Assembly (NCBI RefSeq): GCF_910592395.1
Contig: NC_088311.1
Coordinates: 6,388,501-6,452,500, forward strand
Origin: Lineus longissimus
Taxonomy: Eukaryota; Nemertea; Pilidiophora; Heteronemertea; Lineidae
Reading direction: 5' to 3'
Length of the DNA stretch: 64,000 bases
The notes below the pieces were generated by a model. That model was not told where the DNA came from. It did not search any database and was given only the letters and a program-made list of their open reading frames with translations. Made by a program: the position numbers and the translations under genes. Positions 35,701-46,097 of this stretch are shown here, one piece after another (within the stretch, counting starts at the first letter, position 1; each line of letters begins with the position of its first letter).

Positions 35701-38700
35701 CAATACATGTATCCAACTTTCCAACCGCGAAATGATACGTTTGCATGGCAGTGCGCTGCTGAAAGAACGTACTCTGCAAACAAAGAAACGAGCAAGAAAG
35801 GTGGCATGCTGATACATCCTCTGCTACCATGACGTGGAACCAATGATTTAAAACATATCCGAGAAAGAGATTATAGCACAATTTGAAAAAGTAACCTTGA
35901 TCCAAAAGCACACTGTACATTTTACCTTATAAAGAATTAGCTTTGGAAATATGTTGGCCAAAGAAATGACTGTAATCCAGTGTACTCCGCACGATATAAC
36001 GGTTTCCGCCGATTCAGTGGCCGATGTAAGATGCCAAAATTTCAATATACAAGCAAGTAGATGAAGTCACGCATCGAAATGATGCTACTGATAAAATGAC
36101 AAGCTATCCTTCTATGCATTTACATGTATCAACATACTTTCTATGACATGTCAATTAATGTTGACAATGACGCAGAAAACAAACTTTAGGTGTATTGATC
36201 GACTATCTGTCTAGATATGTTGGCAAGGAGGCTTGAAGTTTGCCGGAAGAGGTGCGACACGTAATGAGGTCGAGAATGACTCATGTTGGTTTTCCCTTAT
36301 TTAATGTTGGTCTATTAACTGTAATTAAGATGTAATTGATATCGGCATCCGGGCATTGAATGTTTGTCTGTTCTTGACATTCACGACATCATCAAGTTAA
36401 TGTACATTGGCCTTCTCTTTTGATATAAGAAGATGATGATATGTCTGCCAGGGCTTCATGTAGGCTCACGTTACCTAAGCTTTGTCAGGGTTTTTTCTGT
36501 CAGCATTTATACTGTTCATCTGCATTCCTATGTCCATTTATTCCAACAAAATCACATAACCGCAATAAAACCGCGATGAAAATAATCAATGGGGTAGGTC
36601 GGTTATCAAACCTCAAGTGTCATTTTCGTGGTCTTTTCAAAGAGATCTGCAGTAATTTCAAAGGGTACCAAAAAAGTGGTAAGTTCAATTGTCCTTGCAT
36701 TGGTGGTAAAACATGGAGCTTTGTTAGACTTCGTTCCCCGAGCCAAATAGGCCTCTGTAAAGCCTTTCATCATCCTGGAGCCTTGCCAACGTTGTGTGGG
36801 TTTCAAACATAATGTTCAGTGTCTAATGTATGATCTGTCAGCGGTTGTATTCAAAATTATGAACTTAGGCGAATAAGACTAATAGCACTGCCTGAGCATC
36901 TTCAATGGCTGTATTATACAACTCAAATAATAGTATATGTCCTATGTAAGATGTATTTATAGGCCTGTGGCAAATAATGCACCTGTATGGACGTTCAATA
37001 GCAGTAGTGTGGAACCTCATTTAGCGGACACCTCGCTGTTAAGGGCACCCTCTCTATATTAAGGACACTGAATTGGAACCAGATTAGTTGTTTCCGTGCA
37101 GTTTGATCTCTCTAATCAAGAAACCTTTCTATTCTGGACATCACTTCTCGGTCCTGGTGTCCTCAATAGAGTGGTTCAGGTACTGTTTTTCATGGTGAAG
37201 GACGGGTGGCACCGTATGGAAATATTGATACGAATCGCATGTTTACAAACTAAATATTCCTCAGGTTGTAATTAAAGTTTTGAAAGGCCTAGGGGAGAGA
37301 AAATAAATGTGAAACAACTGTAATAGCCCGGGTTCCGTTAAGTTGTACTTGAAACTGCTGTTTTACAAATTTTGGCAATCTGAGATGGTGCATTGTAAAA
37401 GGCGTTGACCAAATGCTGGCCATACACCAAAATTTACAAATATCATAATCTACGCCAACTTTTCTTTTGATACTGGAGGAGCAGTCACCACGAAGTTTCA
37501 TTATTATTCCTCAAAACCTTTCTGTAGGCTAATATGTCGAATATATTTCTTTGGTGTGGGCGAATAAAATAAGCAGACAATGATTCAAATGGGCGATGAA
37601 AATATACTTTGTACTTATAAGTTTATCATTGTCACCATTTCATAAAACGTATATACTGCATGCACAATGAACAATGAAGAATCAAATGTTATTTCCAGAT
37701 CTTTAGAAATGAATTCAAAACCTGTCATTTACCTCTTGGTCAGCTGACAGATCAATCTTTATTACTATGATATTGAGCAAGTAGTGCCATTGGCATTTGG
37801 CAAGGGGCACATCTAATGGAAGTCACGTCGGGGTAAACGTCGGCGATAAAAAGGAATTGTAAAGTTTTCTAGTCCACAGATTAAAAACGCAAAATAGAAT
37901 CCCTTGTTCCTGGACAATCTACCCTAGGACATTTCAGAGTTCTATATTGGCGTGAAAAATATGAAGTTTTGAATTTATTGTGACTATTGACTGTGAAATC
38001 GAATATCAAAGCTCAAGTACAATTTGATTTCGTGTGGATTATTCATTGGAAAGAGAGACTATCTTTCTCTTTAGAGAATTTTAACACAACATACAATATA
38101 TCACAAAACATTATGTCGTATTTTTTAAAAGTGGTTAAACTGACGAAATTCGATTTTGTCATGATAGTGACATCTCGGCGACGGACACGTGTCGTTCTGA
38201 TTACGGAAACTATGCCTTTTAAGTATTATTTTCATATATTTTTTAACAAAACAATGTATTTCAATGCAAGATGACAAATTAATATAACGCAATAAGAATG
38301 CTTAAATCACATCAAAAGTTTTTTAAATATTAATAATGTTTTATTCCATCCAATGTAATGAGTGGCTAGAACGTTCCAAATCTATGACGCCCTGGCGCCA
38401 TATTGTGATCACCCCAAAGATGAATCATGTTGTTTATTTTGATTCCGTTTTATAAAGAGAAATACTCTATTTTTGTATACCACCCGTAAAAACGACTTTA
38501 TACTTTGTACCACCTTTACAGGGCAGGCACACGACAGGATGCTGTCCGGCAGCACAGCTACAGAATAGAACAGAACACGGAGAGACACACTTCCCATTTT
38601 TAATGTTTACAAACGACCAAAACGGCGCCTAATGAAAGCAATTTCACGACGAGATGACTATGAACGAGTACTTCCCAAAATTGTTCCGTTCCACGGGGTG

Positions 38701-40773
38701 ATTATGAACCCTGTCATATATTGGCTACTCTAATAAAATCTGCTTTCCGGAACATTTCAGGTCGTGGACTTCACAGAGGCCCAGAATTCAGGTCTATTTA
38801 TTGTTTCCCCCCTGCTCTGTACGTAGGATGTATACCTGTGGCACCAACCAAGCAAAGGAAACGAGGCAATGACCAACCTGTCGTCGCAAATTGCAGTCGC
38901 AGGAAATAATAAATATAGGCTTGGCCAACATACCTTAAACCACTTAATATTCAAACCCATTATTGAATCATTAAGCACTTTGAGTGTCTTAATGCTACTC
39001 TATCTGATTGCCCGAACTTCATTCAGATATGTCTACAAATTGCTTTCGTTCAACCGCCAAGTTGTCCTGAATGGGGAATTCTTTTCCACTTGTTTTTTAT
39101 GGTATATAAGTTCACTAAACATTACATTCATGATCAAGAGCGACTGTCAAACGAAAAGGTGAGCCTATCCCTGTTTTACCCTTTCAATGAAATTGATGAG
39201 AAGCGATGTGAGAAGGGCCATGGGATATCAGAGTTGCTGAGCGTGGCGGCTAACGGAGAGGTAACCAAAGTCCAAAAACGTCTGCTGGCCGGTGGGCGAG
39301 TAAAGCGATATATCAATTTGTGGAATAAAATAATGGTTTTGTATCACGGAATAAGCGCTCAGTTAGAATATATCTTCTTGCTTGCTCGTAATGACTGGTT
39401 CTAGTCTGACTGCCTCCGAACTTTTAGCCATTCACGAAGTCAGAAAGAAAAGAAAATATTCAATTTCCACAGTTAGGCCGTAATATTCCTCAAAACGTCC
39501 AGGAATGTTAGAACAACTATCAAGATTATGTGTAAGTAAATGTACAAACCATTTGTGAATACATAATTGTAAACAAAATGTCCTCTTCGCTTTTAAGTCT
39601 GTTTCATAGCAGTTGGGATAAAATGTTGTTCCTTAGGTATAGGAAACCGTACATAAATATATGGGACATTTTTGTCAATCTTGAAATGATACTACGGACA
39701 CTAAAGCTCAGGACTTAACTGGCATTATGGAGGGCAAAGGCAGTAAATGCCTTTAACCCGCATAGCGCCTACCTGTTGATGTAACAGAAGCAACTATTTG
39801 TTTTTCCACTGGCGTCTTCAAAATGCAGATTTGTTGATATTGACTTTGAACTTTACTTAAATACTTGAAATCTGAAGTTATGTAATGTGTTTATTGCTCC
39901 AGGCAACAGAAAACATTCAACATGATTATTCATAATGATATCATAGATTTATTTGTCATTTCACGTTGGTCACTAAAGTTATGTGTTGCTTTTGAAAGGC
40001 AAAGCACTTATCTCCCACGAGAGATTTACCACTCACCGTGATGTCATTAGTGTTAGCGATATTTTTTTGAAATTTGATTACCTTCACACACATAACGACA
40101 CAACTTAAAATATCCAGAACTCGAGTTTGTTATGTAATTCAACTTTAATGTCACTTAAAAATAGCGTTCTATACGTCGTAAAAAGAAAAACGATGATATT
40201 TTTCAAGAATAGTTGAAGAAACGAAAAATGAACGCTTTTTTTAGTTATACTTAAAACAGGCATGAATACCATGTCCGACACAAGACCAATTACAAGAATC
40301 TCATAATCGTATGCTTAGAACTACTGCTACCAAATACTCAGTTAAAAGCTTTCTTTTGAAGACAGACATTCTAACTCGTTTGACTATATATTCATTCATT
40401 GATACCATCAAAAAAAATTTCTTGGACTACAACTGTCCTGTGACGACAATCGCCCCCCTTTATCTTATAGTAAATGAAAAACCAAATGAAAATACGAGAA
40501 GGCTTTTTCAATCTCGATTGGCCTACCTGTCAAATACTGCTGATCATCATCTCTGTCTCTAGAGACACCCGCCTCATAACTTGAAGTCCCTTTTTGCAGA
40601 CACGTACGACACATGTCCTTGTCAGTAGTAGTCACCAAGGTGGCAACGTTGTCCACACTAATCGGCGCCATAAGGCTATATTCTCTGCGGCTAGTCTCGT
40701 CCGCTGCGTCAAAAGCTTTGCCTAGGCCTTTGCTTAGCATGCTCATAAAAGCAGGTCGCGGTCTGTTTATCAA
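32731..40773 (-). CDS. LURAP1/FAM89-like leucine repeat adaptor protein
   Basis: Three exons on the minus strand: 40773..40527, 35503..35232 and 33189..32731. They join in phase 1 and phase 0 to a 325-residue frame; the Met nine codons downstream is an alternative start. The core crosses the second junction: NLDDMMADLRKDM-ASLMERD followed by LALMEQLLKMNDTIQDLKWQ. This matches the signature region of FAM89/LURAP1 proteins (NLD..LRKEM.GLR..D..LL.QL..L.ESIQ.YK). Vertebrate LURAP1 is a small adaptor linking MRCK kinases and MYO18A in actomyosin control. A coiled-coil-prone, charged segment (RRRRAEEVKERLREDQQDR) precedes the core. A Ser-rich tail with SEDSGLSGYESAPS and a Cys pair (CKTC) follows. 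The N-terminal exon is not recognised in the vertebrate proteins. Introns are 5.0 and 2.0 kb. The family call rests on about 35 residues. Confidence 0.6.
37016..37187. mobile_element. Dispersed MITE-like repeat, copy 4 (inverted)
   Basis: Runs from gtgtggaacctcatttagcg to gtggttcaggtactg, with the same internal order as the reverse complement of 9098-9278 (gacacctcgctgttaaggg, attaaggacactg, ttagttgtttc, gatctctctaatcaag). It lies in the long first intron of the LURAP1-like gene. Confidence 0.65.
39190..39303 (+). pseudogene. Ankyrin-repeat-like coding fragment
   Basis: In frame from about 39190 the translation ISELLSVAANGEVTKVQKRL followed by LAGGR fits the first half of an ankyrin repeat (.ELL.AA..G....V..LL..G). 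The reading frame runs on to 39404 without continuing the repeat. No proper GT donor follows LAGGR (cgagtaaag). No further ankyrin units are nearby. It lies inside the LURAP1-like intron on the opposite strand. A lone exon remnant is more likely than an active gene. Confidence 0.35.
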
Positions 40774-43531
40774 TAATAGAAAGCTTTAGCCAATCAGGGC
40801 ATTTCTTATGCACGTGGTTTTTCCCACTAGACTTGGGTGTTATAGTAATTTGCGTCTAAAACAGACGGTTGTGATATTGGTATAGATGGGACTGTTTTAG
40901 TCATTTCAATTAAATATGCCATCTTAAAAGAAATTGATATCTTAGGGCCGTTAGAAATTAGATATTTTTCTGGGATAGCTTGACTAGTCCATCGGATACT
41001 CCAGGATATTTCTAGGAGATGCACAATCCAACCTTGCGTCAGGAATTGGCGGAGGCGCAATGATTTGGGACGAGGCTGGGGCGGGGCAGTTCCACCGCCA
41101 TCTACACCGGAAGTAATTTCGACAACAAGAAGAGCAGTCCACAGGTTACGTCATATCCCACCAGACCGAGGATTTTGACCGTGCCCTTCTAACTCCCCAA
41201 CCAGTGTGAGCACCTTCTGGTTGAATAATATAGCAACTTGGTAACTCTATGCTGATCGTGTGGACGAAAACGACGATTAGAACAACAAATTCTAATCACC
41301 AATCAACTATTAAGATCCATGCAACTAAAATGCCACTGTAACGTAGACATAGTGATAAGGAATCTTGCATTCCAGTCATACCCGTTTAGTTTTAATCGCT
41401 AATCAAACGTTCTTCAAATTCGACATGTTTACCACCTCAAAATTAACTTTAACTTAAAATACTATACAGGTGTAGACAAAAATGAAACACATGTGACAAA
41501 TATTGTTTTAGGCTAAATGGAGGTGGCGTTTGGTAAAAACAATTTAAAGCGGATTTGAAAAGCCACAGAAGTGAACATTTTCTCAATTTCAAACCGGAGG
41601 CCTGACATCCCTGGGAAAGTATTTTCGTAAGCGAACAACTACGACACGAAATTTCTTGGAAAGAATTACGTGAGTTGAAAGAATCATTGAAAATATGCCA
41701 ACGATCTTAACGAAGCGGAATGGACTGATGCTTGTCCGCAAAACAACAAGTCCATGTTAAGACCTTGCGTATCGCTGACGAACCGCCCGGCCCGCGAATT
41801 TTTTTTCCTGAACCTTTTGGGCACAAAAGTGTACTTTTGTACAGGGACTTTCAGCCAATCAGATTTCGACAAATACATGGCTTCAGAAGTCTTAGAAACT
41901 TTAGAGCAATTGGTAGAGCGCTCGTCAGAAATGGCAGAATACGATGTTCAATCCAAAGGTCGCGAGTTCGAATCCGGTTGTGGACAACATTTTTCTTTTT
42001 CTTTTTTATTCTTTATATTTCCGACCTCCTTGAAGCATAACTGTTGATGAAGCTGAATGTCCGTAAACTCTTTTAATACCAGCCGGGACAGACGGGGTCC
42101 GCCTGTTTGTGTAAGCGGACAGGAGTGTTTCTCCTTGCGCAAGTAAACACTTGGTACTTTTTTATACCCCTAAGCCATCAATAATTTCATTGGACATACC
42201 TGCCTTATCCACATGTATCAGGAAAATCGCATTTAAATCATTTTAATAGCCAGCCAGTTTTAGAAGTTATCTACTGAATGCAGACATCATAAAACAAACA
42301 CTGCTGAACGACCTGGGATGCTCAAGCGGAGTTTTGAACTTGCGAAACCGTGGCAAGCAGTTCAATTTATAGGTAGAAGTCTAGTCGTTGTTTGCCGGAA
42401 TCTTCCGACTGTTTGAGAGTTCTCTGACACTGAACAGTAAAGGAAAAGGCCAAAGACCATTGACAGAGACAGTGACCGAAACAGCTGAGAAAGGACAACA
42501 ACTCAATAAAGACTTTGCTGAAAATGCGCTGAGGGAAAAGGTATTTGAATTGTGACTGGTAGTAGTAGTAAGCTATATGATTGAAACATTTCACTCAAAA
42601 AACCAAGGATGAATTCTGGGCCTACCTATCAGAAGATTATGGCACTCGTTTATTCCGCCTCTTTCCTCACCAAGGGGTCGATCTCGGGAATTACCCGAGG
42701 ACTAAACTTGAAAGGTCTCACCTTCCAAACCTTCTCAATCAATCGAATAAATATTGAAGGTGAGCCTGATTTGGTTCCAGATCGGGTTGACTGTCTTTCT
42801 TTGCATTTCCGTACGTACGATGCATATTCGATGCACAACACAGCGTAGTCAAGTAACGCTGAATTTAGCAGCAGGTGCTTCCTGTATTCCTGTCAAAAGA
42901 ACTTGTTTACTTCACATTTTCTGACACCCGCGAAGCTCTCGTCTGCTGGCCTTAAGTTTCATGAAGATACGAACATATTCTCTACAATTCTGTTCTACCC
43001 AAGAACTTCATGCTATCGTACAGATTTATGAAAACGAGTACCTGTACATAGTCAGATGATCAACATTTCTTCGTTTGCCAGTTTCCTATCCATTAACCTG
43101 AAATGAACCTTCAACCCATCCACCCACACCGCAGTTAAATTTCTTTCTTCCAGCCAATCAACCCCTCTTCAGGCTGATTAGCCCGAACAACAGATGGCTC
43201 CTCCTCGCCAAGGTGTGATGTACGGTCTCTAATCACGTGGTTTAAATAATAAATTTAAGATTTTGGTTGAAACCGGTTTTTTTTCAAACGACATATGTTT
43301 CTGTACATGTAATTTCACCCCCAAAATGAGTACAAATCTGACTCCACGGCCATTTTATGCCATGTTATGTGCAGTGACCAATACAACATGGAAGCAAATG
43401 CTTTCGGAGAGGATATGCTTGAATATTATGTCTGCCTTGGAGAATGATGTCTTATGATGGGTTATCATTTATAAAAGCTACCCGGAACCCCTAATATACG
43501 TATACGAAGATTCAACGAAAATAAGGTTTAT
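40774..43531. other. Intergenic, no protein gene recognised
   Basis: Includes the likely promoter of the LURAP1-like gene (immediately right of 40773) and a tRNA-like element at 41.9 kb. The ORFs at 41732-42047 and 41948-42142 overlap that element and are artefacts of it. Confidence 0.5.
41899..41985 (+). repeat. tRNA-like sequence followed by T-runs
   Basis: Has an A-box-like ttggtagagcgc (about 41910-41921), then a B-box-like gagttcgaatcc (41964-41975). A T-run that could stop Pol III follows 20 bases later (attttt, then ttttt, tttttt). The minus-strand translation PDSNSRPLD is a typical by-product of tRNA-gene sequence. The T-stem and acceptor stem do not pair (gcgag versus ccggt). This is therefore a tRNA pseudogene or SINE head, not a confident tRNA. 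The 3' half (aatccaaaggtcgcgag) is most like tRNA-Tyr. Confidence 0.5.
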
Positions 43532-43722
43532 GCCTGTTTCGCCTATTCCTGTTTCGCCTATTCCTGTTTCGCCTACAAAATTCCTGTTTCGCCTATTCCT
43601 GATTCGCCTATTCCTGTTCCGCCTATTCCTGTTCCGCCTATTCCTTTTTCGCCTATTTCCTGTTTGGCCTATTTCCTGTTTGGCCTATTTCCTGTTTGGC
43701 CTATTCCTGTTTCGCCTACTTT
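43532..43722 (+). repeat. 15-bp tandem array (attcctgtttcgcct), left arm
   Basis: About a dozen copies of ATTCCTGTTTCGCCT and close variants, including 16-bp atttcctgtttggcct units. The same unit in reverse complement forms the array at 44335-44512. Confidence 0.93.
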
Positions 43723-43985
43723 CCAGTACCCCTACAATAAATCGACTCTCCCACGGGGAACCTGAGGGATGCATGTCCATTTTATGGGGAAAATGTGAGG
43801 GGACAATTGGATGATGTTAACGATGTGATGACAATTTGACTAACTTTGTTAACAAACCATGCCATGACCGTTTTGAAAGAGTCACCTTGAAAGCGGGGAC
43901 AGTCCGGGACTTATTTGACCATAGGACCATAGGACCATACTGACACACAGTAAAAACTAATAGATTAAGTAGAGTAAAGCAGTCG

Positions 43986-43991
43986 TTTATT
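43986..43991 (-). terminator. Candidate poly(A) signal for the 44.2-kb exon
   Basis: AATAAA on the minus strand 163 bp beyond the stop codon at 44154. This spacing suits a short 3' UTR. Confidence 0.35.
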
Positions 43992-44153
43992 TTATGAAAA
44001 CTGAATTCATGAGTTTTTGATAAAAATACATAATATTGTACATTCTCACAATTATTTGATCAAAATCAGCGGTAAAACCCATGTCATAATATACATGTAG
44101 GTACAGCACATATAAAGTCAAACAAGGTGGAAAATACATATCATGATATTATG

Positions 44154-44303
44154 TCAGACAAGGTAACTGATAGCATCAACGTAACTCATTATGTCCCTCT
44201 CTCCATTGACGTATTGTTCTTTGAGGCGTAACATGCGTTCGTCAATGCGTACATATGTGGCTCTCCTCGGGTTTGGTCGGTCAGTAAGGGACGGTTCATA
44301 TTC
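44154..44303 (-). CDS. Candidate terminal coding exon, unknown protein
   Basis: Reading the minus strand from a possible acceptor (cccacagacgtag/gaa) gives 49 residues and a stop. They include PRRATYVRIDERMLRLKEQY followed by VNGERDIMSYVDAISYLV. The sequence is amphipathic and helix-like, of protein-like composition, and is followed by an AATAAA. No upstream exon was identified. A 15-bp tandem array begins about 30 bp upstream. I do not recognise the family. It could be the end of a real gene, a retrocopy, or cargo of the inverted-array element. Confidence 0.35.
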   Translation of the reverse strand, partial: EYEPSLTDRPNPRRATYVRIDERMLRLKEQYVNGERDIMSYVDAISYLV

Positions 44304-44334
44304 CTACGTCTGTGGGGAGGTTAGCAATACATTT

Positions 44335-44512
44335 GAATAGGCGAAACAGGAATAGGCTAAACAGGAATTAGGCGAAACAGGAATAGGCGAAACAGGAATT
44401 AGGCGAAACAGGAATAGGCGAAACAAGAATTAGGCGAAACAGGAATTAGGCGAAACAGGAATAGGCGAAACAGGAATTAGGCGAAACAGGAATAGGCGAA
44501 ACAGGAATACAC
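44335..44512 (-). repeat. 15-bp tandem array (aggcgaaacaggaat), right arm
   Basis: About eleven copies of AGGCGAAACAGGAAT with an alternating extra t (aggaattaggcg versus aggaataggcg), the reverse complement of the 43532-43722 array. The two arms are 612 bp apart. Confidence 0.93.
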
Positions 44513-44625
44513 CGAAAATAATAGTGTGACTTGGTGGATCACCCGGCGGATTATCAAAGGCGCTCTGTTGCTGAATGCATTCAATGGACATTTGGGGGAG
44601 GAAGAGAAACCACTAATTGGATTAA

Positions 44626-44641
44626 CCCCCCCCCCCCCCCC
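44626..44641 (+). repeat. Poly(C) run
   Basis: Sixteen consecutive C residues in intergenic sequence, about 110 bp right of the second 15-bp array. Confidence 0.8.
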
Positions 44642-45782
44642 AAAATGGTAGCAGGTTATTTGGAAAAACCATGAAAATGTATAACTTGAGGATATTTCGA
44701 AACCGAATAAAAAGCTTTGAAAATGCTTCCGGCTAACCCTATGATTTTAATCATGTAATCAGTGCTATTGTATATAATTTTATCTCTCGCCTTAATTTTC
44801 AGTGAAATTGGAAATATGAATTGCTTTACTTACATTTGGGTGGAGTGGAAGCCCAACGCATTCGCCTCTCAGCCAGTTGCCTTAAAGTGAGCAACTAGTT
44901 TGCTCAACACGGCATGACACTGACGGAGTGCGCCGTGCTAACCTTATCTTTTACCTGAATTGAGTAATTGATGCCCTGCAGCACGGTAGGCAGCTATTTA
45001 CAAGAGAAATTTATATACATAGCACTGGTTGGTGAATAAGATCGAGCGCAAAAAAGAATTCCCATCGTGACGGACGAACGAAGCTCATCGCCAGGTATTT
45101 TGCGTATAAAAGCTTGCTCAAGCTTCAACATGGAGGAAGCATATGTAATGTACCACACAAGGTATTTGTATTTGGCGCCTGTTGCCAATCTACTTTTAGA
45201 TACGCGGCAGGTCAGTGCTGCCGCCTGGTGTTTGTTGTGGTAGAATGTAGATAGTTTTTCAGAATAAAAGACGATCGAGATCCCCGTTTGTTTTTAACTT
45301 ATTTGTGTGCAGATTACGAGGCCACGCGTAGACGCCGAGTTCTACGCAGCATAGAAATCATTGCTTTCGGTTTTGGTATCCGCTATCTTAGTGTACCTAT
45401 ACCAAAAGATTGACGGACTATTTAACCGTTTCGTCAAATGAAGGTTCTTGAATAAATGCTTTGTTACATGTCAGGGCTGCATAGAGAAACCAATCACCCC
45501 GTTTTCTAGCGTTCCCAGAATAATGAGGGCAAGCATTGCCACTGAGAAAAAGGAGTGCTCGGAAAAACTGCACGAAGCCCAGTCGTTGGCGGATTTCAGA
45601 CGGCAGAACTGGTCTTACAATGATATGTATTTCATCGTTGGTGTTCGTGTGTGTGTTGTTGTTGTTGCTGTTTATTGTTGTTGCTGTTGTCCATAATCGC
45701 CAGTGCTGCCCTCTCGAATCGGGCATCAGAACACAAGAGACTCTGAACTTCAGCAAAATACAGAACACTAATAGTCGCGAAG
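44642..45782. other. Intergenic, with a GTT/GTTGCT microsatellite
   Basis: A tgttgttgttg..ctgttg microsatellite lies at about 45645-45690. ORFs crossing it (45418-45825, 45536-45940) have low-complexity translations and overlap each other on both strands. A last exon of the 46-kb gene could lie here, but none was recognised. Confidence 0.4.
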
Positions 45783-46097
45783 CTAAGCTAACTGTAGGCC
45801 TACCCACTGATTTGGGCGCACGCATCGCAATGTATTTGTCAGTCGTGCAGACAACGCACTGCCGTAGTCGCGGTGAGTCTTGGCTGAAGATGGCTTTGAA
45901 GCTGGGGGTTGAGGCGAAAAAGTTCTGTCCTTTCGTTTAGTAGGCAGCATATCCGTAGTGTGGTAACTTGTCATAGGCAAGTGTTGATTTTTCCTACCCC
46001 CCATGTGATTTTCAACATCGTACATGTACACATCGGTTTGCTCTGCTGGCTTTTCCAAACACGCCTCTTGCTCGTCCTCTGTTGATTTGGTCACTTG
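45783..46097 (-). CDS. In-frame continuation after the TAG of the 46-kb gene
   Basis: Directly beyond the stop at 46098-46100 the same frame stays open for 104 codons (starting QVTKSTEDEQEACLEKP). A Met lies two codons on. The content is polar and protein-like, with FSPQPPASKPSSAKTH, and ends ..RPNQWVGLQLA. A possible donor (cagtgg/gtaggc) sits near its end. It could be the C-terminal part of the same gene (stop is a sequencing error, null allele, readthrough or spliced-out), or unconstrained sequence. Confidence 0.35.
   Translation of the reverse strand, partial: QVTKSTEDEQEACLEKPAEQTDVYMYDVENHMGGRKNQHLPMTSYHTTDMLPTKRKDRTFSPQPPASKPSSAKTHRDYGSALSARLTNTLRCVRPNQWVGLQLA

Noticed and set aside
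36441-36812. 123-codon plus ORF and its antisense partner 36606-36806
   Set aside because: No domain or splice context. It lies within an intron and both strands are open, with neither favoured.
41732-42142. Overlapping ORFs around the 41.9-kb tRNA-like element
   Set aside because: PDSNSRPLD-type translation is a known artefact of tRNA-gene sequence. The frames are not otherwise protein-like.
43532-44512. CRISPR-like short repeats at 43.5 and 44.4 kb
   Set aside because: 15-bp units follow one another directly with no spacers and no cas genes.
45418-45940. ORFs of about 135 codons on both strands
   Set aside because: They cross a GTT microsatellite (Asn/Val runs), overlap on opposite strands and show no domain.
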